Assembly (NCBI GenBank): GCA_902777005.1
Contig: CACYSB010000006.1
Location: 62,001-126,000, forward strand
DNA from: an uncultured Bacteroidota bacterium
GTDB taxonomy: Bacteria > Bacteroidota > Bacteroidia > Bacteroidales > P3
Length of the DNA stretch: 64,000 bases
Direction: 5' to 3'
In this document: positions 1 to 7,011 of the stretch, in pieces
Position numbering within the stretch: position 1 is the first letter of the stretch
Layout of the letters: each line of letters starts with the position of its first letter
Position numbers and translations under genes: made by a program
Notes under the pieces: model-generated
What the model saw: only the letters and a program-made list of their open reading frames with translations
Database searches by the model: none
Told to the model about the DNA's origin: nothing

Positions 1-1
1 T

Positions 2-1480
2 ATTGCTCTTTTTGCTCTGGCAGCTATGACGGCCATGGTGTCGTGCCGCAAGGAAGCGATAAAAGATTTGAACAACACCTTGTTTGTCGAAGATGTCACC
101 TATGCCGGTGATACCAAGGCATATATTGCCAACCGCTACGCCTGTTGGGAGAATGGCGACCAGATACGTCTGCAGATGATTGGCGGCAGCGCCTACGACG
201 GTTCCATCTCCATCTCTTCACCTGATGGCGTCCCCATAGTCTCCGCGAATGCCGGCTATGGTTTCAACCATGAGCATGGTCAATTCGATGTCTATGGCGC
301 TTATCCCCGTTCGCTTTTCATGGGCAAGACTCTCGGCACCAGCACCACTATCAGTTTCCCCGCGTCGTACGACTACACTACGAGCAACGGCAAGCAGAAG
401 ATTACCTGCCCGATGATTGCCAAAGTTACCAAGCATGACGACAAGGACTACCTCTCGTTCGTCAGCCTATGTACGGTACTTAAGGTTGTCGTTGCACCGC
501 CTGCGTCGGGTGCCTTTGTGGCCAACAACATCACCGTGTCGAGCTCCCAGGGCAGCATGCTGTCTGGTGAAGCTACAGTGGATTTCGAGGCTCAGACTGT
601 GAATACCTCCGGTCTTGACGGCAACACTGTCACCCTGAATTTTGTTAGTGGCAATGTGGCTATAAACGAGCCCCAGACATTCTATATCCCCATACCTCCT
701 GTGGCGTTTGGCACCAAGTTGACGATAAAGATTAACAACTCCATTAACAACCAGAAGGCTACAAAGATTATTTATGCACAAGGTAATACGCCGATAAATT
801 CACAGGCTACCGTGTATGTGACATCCGAAGATATGACCCCCGCAGCGTACGCCCGCTATCAGTTCTATGACTATATCTCCAATACAAGCAACGGCACGAG
901 CACTATAGCAGGCTTTGAGCCTATCGACCTCGGTATTTCGCCGGATAACAATTCGAAGCTCGAGATGACGTTTGTACCTGTCGTTACGAGTGGATCGCAG
1001 TACTATACCGGTGCCGGTAGTTCTTCAGTCTTTGGTCTAACATGTCCTACTGGCGGTGATCATGCAGGCTATTTCACATTCATTTTCGGAAACCAGGGTG
1101 TTCATAGTGATATGGCGCCAGTCTCGGGTAATAAATACAGACACTCCTTCGAGGTGAAGGCTGATCCTTCCAATGTAGGATACTTTTATGCCGACTGTAT
1201 TTTTTCAAATCTCACCACGGGAGTGACCTATACACGACAGACAGAGTCTATAAGCCCTGGCTTGGTTTCCGCACCTCATGTATATGCGTTTGGATACGTA
1301 CCTACTAAAAAGAACCCCGGTATGAAGATGTATTCATATAAGATATGGGTTAGTGGTAGCTTGTACCACAACTTTGTGCCGGCAATCGATACCGAGGATG
1401 GTAACGCCGTCGGTGTCTACGACATGGTGTCGACGTCGTTTATTAAGCTCGCCACAGGCTTTGTTGTCGGCAACGACTGA
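2..1480 (+). CDS. Fimbrillin-like surface lipoprotein, 5' end outside window
   Basis: The reading frame is open from base 2, so the first codons lie upstream. It starts inside a hydrophobic signal sequence that ends in a lipobox-like MVSC (Cys codon at 44-46), implying a lipidated, exported protein. The ATG at 26 is inside the signal sequence and is not the real start. The middle part (SFVSLCTVLKVVV, then a short SSQGSMLSGEATVDF stretch and FYIPIPP) has the pattern of Bacteroidetes fimbrillin/Mfa-like proteins: a conserved core strand, a calcified beta-sandwich-like repeat and a YIPIPP motif. The last ~60 residues (KIWVSGSLYHNFVPAIDTED, then VGVYDMVSTSF) resemble a LamG-like ending of the form FVPxxxxxxxVGxYDxVxxxF. 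It could be a pilus tip or accessory subunit rather than a structural shaft protein. Family assignment is from pattern recognition only. Confidence 0.6.
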   Translation: MALFALAAMTAMVSCRKEAIKDLNNTLFVEDVTYAGDTKAYIANRYACWENGDQIRLQMIGGSAYDGSISISSPDGVPIVSANAGYGFNHEHGQFDVYGAYPRSLFMGKTLGTSTTISFPASYDYTTSNGKQKITCPMIAKVTKHDDKDYLSFVSLCTVLKVVVAPPASGAFVANNITVSSSQGSMLSGEATVDFEAQTVNTSGLDGNTVTLNFVSGNVAINEPQTFYIPIPPVAFGTKLTIKINNSINNQKATKIIYAQGNTPINSQATVYVTSEDMTPAAYARYQFYDYISNTSNGTSTIAGFEPIDLGISPDNNSKLEMTFVPVVTSGSQYYTGAGSSSVFGLTCPTGGDHAGYFTFIFGNQGVHSDMAPVSGNKYRHSFEVKADPSNVGYFYADCIFSNLTTGVTYTRQTESISPGLVSAPHVYAFGYVPTKKNPGMKMYSYKIWVSGSLYHNFVPAIDTEDGNAVGVYDMVSTSFIKLATGFVVGND

Positions 1481-1509
1481 TTAGAGACATTATAATAATA
1501 GGTATAGCA

Positions 1510-1535
1510 GCGGGGCGGCCTTCCGGCCGCCCCGC
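1510..1535 (+). terminator. GC-rich perfect hairpin after the lipoprotein gene
   Basis: An 11-bp perfect stem (1510-1520 with 1525-1535) closes a TTCC loop. There is no U-run after it, so it is either a weak terminator of the upstream gene or an RNA-stabilising stem in the leader of trmO, which starts 17 bases further on. Confidence 0.55.
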
Positions 1536-1552
1536 AATGTATCAGAGAGGTT

Positions 1553-2200
1553 ATGAGGCAGATAGCACATATAGAGACACCATTCAGGGAGAAGTTCGGA
1601 GTGCCGCGGCAGGCGGGCTTGGTGGACTATGAGGCCCGTGTGGTCTTTGAGCCGGAATACCGCGTGGCGGAGGCAGTCCGCGGCCTCGACGAGTTCGACT
1701 ACGTGTGGCTGATATGGGGTTTCCACCTTGCCGAGCGCGAGGAATGGTCGCCAACGGTGCGGCCGCCGCGCCTTGGGGGTAACAAAAGGGTGGGGGTCTT
1801 TGCCACACGCAGCCCTTTCCGCCCCAACCCCATAGGTCTCTCGAGCGTGCGCCTGCTGCGCATAGAACCGGGCCCTGTGCTGGTGGTCTCCGGCGCCGAC
1901 CTGGTGAACGGTACGCCTATCTACGACATCAAACCCTACCTGCCTTACGCCGACAGCCACCCCGAGACCCGTGGAGGCTTCGCACAGCAGGCGCCGACGG
2001 CCCTCGAGGTGGTCGACGACCACGGCCTGCTGCTGCAGCTGCCCGAAGAAGAGCGCGAGGCACTGCGCAGAAGTCTGGCCCTCGACCCACGGCCACATTA
2101 CCAGAACGATGCACAAAGGGTTTATGTGATGCCCTTCGACAAATGGGAGGTTCGGTTCCGGGTATCGGATAATGTGGTTGAGATTGTAGGTGTTAAATAA
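1553..2200 (+). CDS. trmO: tRNA m6t6A37 methyltransferase TrmO (TsaA family)
   Basis: Predicted S-adenosylmethionine-dependent enzyme that N6-methylates threonylcarbamoyladenosine at position 37 of tRNAs reading ACY codons, in the cytoplasm. The 215-residue protein covers the whole TsaA/TrmO beta-barrel domain: the N-terminal QIAHIETPF strand, the DEFDYVWLIWGFH segment (residues 46-58) and the family signature ATRSPFRPNPIGLS (84-97), followed by GADLVNGTPIYDIKPYLPYAD. The C-terminal part (about 150-215) is the usual small extension. The ATG at 1553 gives the N-terminus expected for the family. It is monocistronic-looking, separated by a hairpin from the upstream lipoprotein gene and by 45 bp from the sigma factor gene. 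Confidence 0.93.
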   Translation: MRQIAHIETPFREKFGVPRQAGLVDYEARVVFEPEYRVAEAVRGLDEFDYVWLIWGFHLAEREEWSPTVRPPRLGGNKRVGVFATRSPFRPNPIGLSSVRLLRIEPGPVLVVSGADLVNGTPIYDIKPYLPYADSHPETRGGFAQQAPTALEVVDDHGLLLQLPEEEREALRRSLALDPRPHYQNDAQRVYVMPFDKWEVRFRVSDNVVEIVGVK

Positions 2201-2245
2201 TGTTAACAAAGTAACAAACTTATATAGTCAGCGTCTATACCAACG

Positions 2246-2770
2246 ATGAGCATGAGTTATGCAGAGATGGTTGACGGCTGTCGCCGCCGCAATGCCAAGG
2301 CCCAGCGGGCTCTCTACGACGAGCTGGCGCCGATGGCGGCGGGAGTATGCCGCCGCTATTCTGCCGACCGTGATGAGGCGAAGGACATGCTGCAGGACGG
2401 GTTTGTGAAGGTTTACGAGCGCATAGGCTCGCTGCGCGACCCGCAAAAGCTCCGATCGTGGGTGTATAACATCATGGTGAACACCTGCATACAGCACTAC
2501 CGGCGTGCCCGTCACACGGTGCTCATGGAGATGGACACCGAGGCGGCAGGGACGGATACAGAGCTTCCGTACAGCATGGAAGATATAGTGATGGCTCTCG
2601 GCGCTTTGTCGCCGGTGCAGCGCATGGCATTCAACCTCTGCTGTGCCGAGGAGTGCAGCCACGAGGAGGCAGCAAAGCAGATGGGGTGCAGCGAGGTGGC
2701 GGTCAGAGTGGCCCTAAGCAGGGCGCGCATGAATATGCGTCAGTATTTGGAAAACATAGAAACAAGATAA
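2246..2770 (+). CDS. ECF-type RNA polymerase sigma factor
   Basis: A 174-residue extracytoplasmic-function sigma factor. Region 2 is visible as ALYDELAPMAAGVCRRY, then DEAKDMLQDGFVKVYERI and LRSWVYNIMVNTC (residues about 20-90); region 4 is the C-terminal helix-turn-helix ECSHEEAAKQMGCSEVAV followed by ALSRARMNMRQYL. There is no region 3 or 1.1, as is normal for ECF factors. The start could be 2246 or the second Met at 2252. The gene is followed after 3 bases by a membrane protein that begins with a short cytoplasmic segment, so the pair looks like a sigma/anti-sigma unit. What it regulates cannot be read from the window. Confidence 0.9.
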   Translation: MSMSYAEMVDGCRRRNAKAQRALYDELAPMAAGVCRRYSADRDEAKDMLQDGFVKVYERIGSLRDPQKLRSWVYNIMVNTCIQHYRRARHTVLMEMDTEAAGTDTELPYSMEDIVMALGALSPVQRMAFNLCCAEECSHEEAAKQMGCSEVAVRVALSRARMNMRQYLENIETR

Positions 2771-2773
2771 GCT

Positions 2774-3595
2774 ATGGACTGGAAAGAATATAAGGAAACA
2801 CCCGAGGACGGGATGTTCGAAGCGATACAGAAGCGCCTGCGCGTGCGCCGTGCCTGGCGTATAGGTGGCAGTGCCGCCGTGCTGGCGGTGGCTGCCGCGG
2901 TAGTAGCCTTCGCAGTGTCGGCTCCCAAGGACGAGGCTGTGACCGAGGAGCAGGTGGCGGTGGCTGCTGTACAGACTGAGCCTGAGGCCGTTGTTGCAGC
3001 AGTACAGGAGAATACCGATGTGCCTGCTGCCACTGCCGTGAAAGCCGTGGAGCAGGGACGGGAAGGACAGGCGGTGAGAGTACTGCCGGAGCCGCAGATG
3101 CAGGTGGTGGCGGTGGCTGAGCCCGTGGACGGCAACGCTGGCCCGACGATGAAGTTTGCCGTACCCACAGTTGCACCGCGACAGACTCGCAACGTGGCTA
3201 AGGATGCGGATGAGAGCATTGCACAGGAGGAACCGGAGGATGCCACTGGTACAGAGGTTGCAGCCAAGTCTGACGCCAAGTTCGGCGGCCTGGAGCCGGA
3301 GCCGTACCATGAGGACAACCTGCTATGGGCGCCGAATGTGATAGCCCCAGCCGACGATAAAGTTGAGAACCGTGTGTTCAAGGTTATAGCAACGTCTGAC
3401 TTGCAGGACTTCCGCATGCACATCTATAATCGTGGCGGTCGTTTGGTATACAGCACTAGCGACATCAACGCTGCATGGGACGCCACTGCCGGTGGCTCGA
3501 TGGTGCCCCAGGGAGCCTATGTGTGGGTGGCCACATTCCGCGACAGCGACGGTGTGTCGCGCCGCGAGGCAGGCACCGTGACGGTGGTCAGATAG
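2774..3595 (+). CDS. Membrane-anchored putative anti-sigma partner with T9SS type B domain
   Basis: Residues 1-30 are short, charged and probably cytoplasmic; residues about 31-50 (GGSAAVLAVAAAVVAFAV) form one membrane helix; residues 55-185 are an Ala/Val/Glu-rich low-complexity linker; the last ~85 residues carry the gliding-motility/CHU_C-type C-terminal domain: APNVIAPADD, MHIYNRGGRLVYSTSDINAAW, and VPQGAYVWVATFRD ending TVTVVR. In other proteins that domain directs secretion through the type IX system. Here there is no cleavable signal peptide, so the domain should sit in the periplasm on a membrane tether. The coupling to an ECF sigma gene 3 bp upstream suggests an anti-sigma or sensor role; that is inference. 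Confidence 0.7.
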   Translation: MDWKEYKETPEDGMFEAIQKRLRVRRAWRIGGSAAVLAVAAAVVAFAVSAPKDEAVTEEQVAVAAVQTEPEAVVAAVQENTDVPAATAVKAVEQGREGQAVRVLPEPQMQVVAVAEPVDGNAGPTMKFAVPTVAPRQTRNVAKDADESIAQEEPEDATGTEVAAKSDAKFGGLEPEPYHEDNLLWAPNVIAPADDKVENRVFKVIATSDLQDFRMHIYNRGGRLVYSTSDINAAWDATAGGSMVPQGAYVWVATFRDSDGVSRREAGTVTVVR

Positions 3596-3636
3596 CACCA
3601 CGTCGCCTGACGCTAAATGGCATATAACCAAAGAAT

Positions 3637-3669
3637 AAGCCAACGGATTGAACCGTTGGCTTTATTTTG
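3637..3669 (+). terminator. Intrinsic terminator of the sigma/anti-sigma pair
   Basis: A 10-bp perfect stem (3637-3646 with 3653-3662, loop ATTGAA) is followed by TATTTTG. It lies between the membrane protein gene and the RNase P RNA promoter. Confidence 0.8.
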
Positions 3670-3694
3670 TTATTACTATGTGAAAAAAAAGTTG

Positions 3695-3702
3695 TACTTT
3701 TG
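3695..3702 (+). promoter_or_regulatory. -7 element of the RNase P RNA promoter
   Basis: TACTTTTG matches the Bacteroidetes -7 consensus TAnnTTTG and sits 14 bases before the 5' strand of helix P1. The best TTTG upstream (3666-3669) is 25 bases away, slightly long for a -33 box. Confidence 0.65.
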
Positions 3703-3716
3703 CAGTTTGAAATAAT

Positions 3717-4076
3717 GGCAGGGACTGTTCTATCGCTGGGCAGAGATGCCGAGAGGAAAGTCCGGGCAGCACGAGCCACCATGCTTCCTAACGGGAAGGG
3801 GCTGCGCCTGTAAAGGCGGGGCTACAGAGAGCGCCACAGAAAAGATACCGCCTGAGAGGGTAAGGGTGAAAACGCGGGGTAAGAGCCCACGGCGTGTGCC
3901 GGTGACGGCCATGAACGGCAAGCCTCATGGGCTGAAAGACCAAATATACCGACAAGCCTTAGGGCAACGGGCAGGCTCGCCTGTATTGTCGGGGGGTAGG
4001 TTGATAGAGGCCGTCGGCGACGGCGGCAGTAGATTGATGATAGAACACGACAGAACCCGGCTTATAGGTCCTTGCC
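3717..4076 (+). ncRNA. rnpB: RNase P RNA, bacterial class A
   Basis: Catalytic RNA that removes the 5' leader from pre-tRNAs. Universally conserved parts are visible: GAGGAAAGTCCGGGC near the 5' end (P4 5' strand, CR I), an ACAGA element followed by GGTAAGAGCCCAC (CR II/III), a central AGGGTGAAA, and ACAGAACCCGGCTTAT near the 3' end (CR V, P4 3' strand). The ends were set by helix P1: GGCAGGGAC at 3717-3725 pairs with the stretch ending GTCCTTGCC at 4076, allowing one G-U. The four T's after 4076 probably complete a terminator. The length of about 360 nt fits the class. The open reading frame that runs through this locus is not a gene. Confidence 0.97.
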
Positions 4077-4098
4077 TTTTATTATGACAGAACAGGCT

Positions 4099-4914
4099 AT
4101 GAGAGCTCGACATATAAACATCATACTCCTTGCCGCGGTATTGTTGCTGGCGGCGTGTTCGGGGCGCTATATAGGCACGCCGCGCGTCGCCATGCTCGAC
4201 TACCAGACCAACGGCACCTACGGGTCGCTGTATGCGTTGGCGACGGCACATGCGGAGAGCATCAACGCTGCTGTGAAGGCCGATACGCTGCATCCGGGCA
4301 TGTATGCCGAGTATGGTGTGGCGCTGGCGCTCATGGGGCATGACGGCGAGGCATGCCGTATGCTCAACTCCGAGGTTAAAGCCTTCCCGGAGAGTCGCCG
4401 CATGGTGCGCCGCATCAAGGAGCGTCTGCTGCCTGCTATGGTTGATGACACGCTGGCTGGCCGTCGCGACACCGCCGATATGCTGAAGTTGCAGAACTGG
4501 GCTTACGACAGTCTTGCCGCACTGCAGCACCTGCCATGGGTGGCGGCGGTGATTGACAGCACTGACACTGTGCGTGTGATGATGCAGACCCCTGTTGACT
4601 CGGTTGAGTATCCAATACGTCTTACCGCCAATCAGAAGCGCGAACTGCTTTTGGAGGAGCAGCACAGGGAGGAGTTGCGCCGCAAGGAGGTGGAAGATTC
4701 CATAGCCGCTGCAAAGCAGGCTAAGATAGACGCTCGCGAGCAGGCAAAGGCAGATAAGAAGAAAGCAAAGAAAGAGAAGGAAAAAGCCAAGAAAGAGGCT
4801 GATAAGCAAAAGAAACTTGCAGCAAAGGAGAAAGCTCGTCAGCGAGAACAGGAAAAGCAGCGTCGCGCAGAAGAGCGCAAAGCAAAAAAGCAAGGAAAGG
4901 AGGCTGCGGAATGA
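4099..4914 (+). CDS. DUF4810-family lipoprotein with basic coiled-coil tail
   Basis: The signal sequence IILLAAVLLLAAC ends in a lipobox Cys, so this is a probable envelope lipoprotein. Residues about 35-110 carry the DUF4810 pattern: PGMYAEYGVALALMG, EACRMLNSEVKAFPES and RRMVRRI. In proteobacteria this family is encoded with a CsgG-like and a DUF799 (GNA1162) lipoprotein; here the DUF799 gene follows with a 4-base overlap (ATGA), which supports the call. From about residue 180 the protein is a Lys/Glu/Ala-rich predicted coiled coil, an unusual extension. The ATG at 4099 was chosen because it gives the most compact signal peptide; the ATG at 4084 is also possible. Upstream codons overlap the RNase P RNA. 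Confidence 0.7.
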   Translation: MRARHINIILLAAVLLLAACSGRYIGTPRVAMLDYQTNGTYGSLYALATAHAESINAAVKADTLHPGMYAEYGVALALMGHDGEACRMLNSEVKAFPESRRMVRRIKERLLPAMVDDTLAGRRDTADMLKLQNWAYDSLAALQHLPWVAAVIDSTDTVRVMMQTPVDSVEYPIRLTANQKRELLLEEQHREELRRKEVEDSIAAAKQAKIDAREQAKADKKKAKKEKEKAKKEADKQKKLAAKEKARQREQEKQRRAEERKAKKQGKEAAE

Positions 4915-5663
4915 AACGACTGTACCTGTTATTATTCTTACCATTGCTAATGGTAGGTTGCAAGGGGGAGAAGAAGTTGGCGCGCTACAATGAGATGTAC
5001 CAGCAAGAGCCCACGGTTATATATGTGGCGCCGCTCAACGACCTATCTATGCGCCGTGCGGTTCGTGAAACTGTGGACTCCGTCTATAATGCATCTCTCA
5101 ATATAGCCTCGCGGCAATTATACCTTACTGCTACCGACCCACTGGCGAGCCACGGATACTATGTGCTTGGCCCTTTGGCATCGGCGCAAATTGCCGCTAC
5201 CGAAACACGTACGGGACGTCAGTTGCGTAACGACAATATCAATGATTTGCACACAGATCTTGGTATAGATGCAGTGCTCTTTATTGACCTCATCAATTGG
5301 TCCCATACGTCTAACAGTTGGAGTGTTGAGGCGGAATATGTGTTGCGCTCCACTGTCACAGGTGTGGAACTGCTGCATGTACATGTCAATGCCACCAAGA
5401 TACTGCCTACAGACTATAATGGCAACCCCAAGCCCCTGAAGGATGACCTGGAGTTCGCCAAGCAGTATGGTTGTGACCTTGAGACAGCGCAACGTTGCCG
5501 TCTGGTGGAGATCATGAACCAGTACGTGCTCAAGGACTTGCCAGCCGGTAAGCGTGCCCGCAAACATGAGGCTGAGCAGTATGCCAAGCCGCATCCCGAA
5601 TACTTCAACCTGCGTATCCACCGTGACGGTAGCGTGGAGCGGCTAAAAGACGAGGAACTATGA
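4911..5663 (+). CDS. DUF799 / GNA1162-family lipoprotein
   Basis: A 250-residue lipoprotein (LLLFLPLLMVGC lipobox). The body shows the DUF799 features: VIYVAPLNDL near the N-terminus, SHGYYVLGPLASAQ, the LGIDAVLFIDLINWSHTSN segment (IDAVL plus a W in the following strand), and an ATKILPTDY-like conserved strand. It starts inside the stop of the DUF4810 gene and its own stop overlaps the comB start, so the three are translationally coupled. The family belongs to the envelope-associated CsgG-related group; the exact role is unknown. No CsgG-like member is present next to the pair. Confidence 0.7.
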   Translation: MKRLYLLLFLPLLMVGCKGEKKLARYNEMYQQEPTVIYVAPLNDLSMRRAVRETVDSVYNASLNIASRQLYLTATDPLASHGYYVLGPLASAQIAATETRTGRQLRNDNINDLHTDLGIDAVLFIDLINWSHTSNSWSVEAEYVLRSTVTGVELLHVHVNATKILPTDYNGNPKPLKDDLEFAKQYGCDLETAQRCRLVEIMNQYVLKDLPAGKRARKHEAEQYAKPHPEYFNLRIHRDGSVERLKDEEL

Positions 5664-6355
5664 GAATAGAGGTCTCCTTGTCGCCGGCACTTTATCCCTA
5701 CCGCACAATTACCAGCCACCATGTCACCGTGGCCATAGACCTGCTGCGTGCCACTACCGCAGTATGTGCGGCCTTCCAGGCAGGGTGCAGCAGCGTTGTT
5801 CCGTTGGATACTTTGGAAGGCCTTTTGCCATATCGTGAGCTAGGCTTTAAGCTTGCCGCAGAGCGTGGAGGCAAGAAAGTGGGTGATGCTGAGTACGGCA
5901 ACTCGCCTACGGAATACCTACGCCACGATATGAGTGGCATAAAGTTGGCCTACAGTACTACCAACGGTACAGTCACCATGCTGTGCGGCGCCGACGCCGA
6001 CCTGACACTGGCAGGCTCTTTCTCCAACCTCACGGCTCTGTGTGAACGCCTGCAGCATGAGAATATGGACATCGTGTTGCTATGCTCCGGTTGGCAGCAG
6101 GATTTCTGTATAGAGGACACCATCGTTGCCGGTGCGATAATCGAGAAGATGAAGGCCAGTCCTTACGGCGATGCCGCCACGATGGCTCTTGCCATGTGGC
6201 AACTGGCCAAGGACGACCCATACGAATACTGCCAGCGCTGCACCCATGTGCACCGCCTCTACGGCCTCGGTGCCGCCGAGGATGTGCGTTTTGCCTTCAG
6301 GCAGGACACATGTCCTGTGGTTCCGGTGCTCAAAAACGGAATACTTACACTGTGA
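5660..6355 (+). CDS. comB: 2-phosphosulfolactate phosphatase family protein (ComB)
   Basis: A 231-residue member of the ComB family, magnesium-dependent phosphatases that convert 2-phosphosulfolactate to sulfolactate in coenzyme M-related metabolism. Conserved segments are VAIDLLRATTAVCAAFQAG (residues 24-42, catalytic Asp/Arg), LAAERGGKKV with GDAEYGNSPTEY, and LAYSTTNGT followed by CSGWQQDFCIEDTIVAG. Bacteroidetes that make no coenzyme M still carry this gene, so the physiological substrate is open. It overlaps its neighbours by 4 bases on each side and is part of a four-gene coupled unit. Confidence 0.88.
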   Translation: MRIEVSLSPALYPYRTITSHHVTVAIDLLRATTAVCAAFQAGCSSVVPLDTLEGLLPYRELGFKLAAERGGKKVGDAEYGNSPTEYLRHDMSGIKLAYSTTNGTVTMLCGADADLTLAGSFSNLTALCERLQHENMDIVLLCSGWQQDFCIEDTIVAGAIIEKMKASPYGDAATMALAMWQLAKDDPYEYCQRCTHVHRLYGLGAAEDVRFAFRQDTCPVVPVLKNGILTL

Positions 6356-6984
6356 AACATCTGTTGTTCATAATACTGCTTGCAACCACCATTGGTACTA
6401 ATGCCCAGTGGGACACCGCCGGACTCAGGCTGCAGCATTTCAGTGTGGCACCTGCAGCTACGTCAGTAGGCCTTATGGCCACAGGTGCTGTGCTTACCTA
6501 TGCACCTATGGCCAACAGTCTGGCAGTGGACTTGCGCGACAAGGTAGTTGCCAGTAATAACCCCAAACTGCATTTCGACGACTACATACAGTATTTGCCG
6601 GCAGCGACACCGGTGGTACTTAACCTATGTGGCGTCAAGGGTAGGCACAACCTTGGTCGATTGCTGATGCTTGAAGGCAGTAGCTACCTTTTAGGTATGG
6701 GCTGGCTTAATGCTTTCAAGTACGGTCTTGCCGTGGAGCGTCCCGATTATTCGCGTATGAACAGTTTTCCCAGTGGCCATACATTCACCGCTTTCACCGG
6801 CGCAGAGATACTGCGTCGCGAGTACGGCGAGGAGTACCCGTGGCTGGCGGTGGCGGGCTATGCTGTCGCCGTAACGGTCGCCGCCATGCGTATCTACAAC
6901 AATCGCCACTGGCTCGGCGACGTCTGTGCCGGTGCCGGACTGGGTATACTCTCCGTTACACTTGCCTATTGGGCACTTGACTGA
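6352..6984 (+). CDS. PAP2-family phosphatase, exported
   Basis: The start is a GTG at 6352 overlapping the comB stop (GTGA); it gives a good signal peptide (HLLFIILLATTIGTNA, cleavage before Gln). The ~210-residue protein has the complete PAP2 catalytic triad of motifs: KYGLAVERP (K-x6-RP), FPSGHTF (PSGH), and RIYNNRHWLGD (R-x5-H-x3-D). Hydrophobic stretches between them fit an inner-membrane enzyme with its active site in the periplasm. The likely substrates are undecaprenyl pyrophosphate, phosphatidylglycerol phosphate or the lipid A 1- or 4'-phosphate; motifs alone do not tell these apart. Confidence 0.9.
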   Translation: MKHLLFIILLATTIGTNAQWDTAGLRLQHFSVAPAATSVGLMATGAVLTYAPMANSLAVDLRDKVVASNNPKLHFDDYIQYLPAATPVVLNLCGVKGRHNLGRLLMLEGSSYLLGMGWLNAFKYGLAVERPDYSRMNSFPSGHTFTAFTGAEILRREYGEEYPWLAVAGYAVAVTVAAMRIYNNRHWLGDVCAGAGLGILSVTLAYWALD

Positions 6985-7011
6985 TAATCGATAATAAAAC
7001 ATACGAAATAT

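Noticed and set aside
3746..4087. Protein of 113 residues across the RNase P RNA
   Set aside because: The region carries all conserved RNase P RNA elements; the open frame is incidental.
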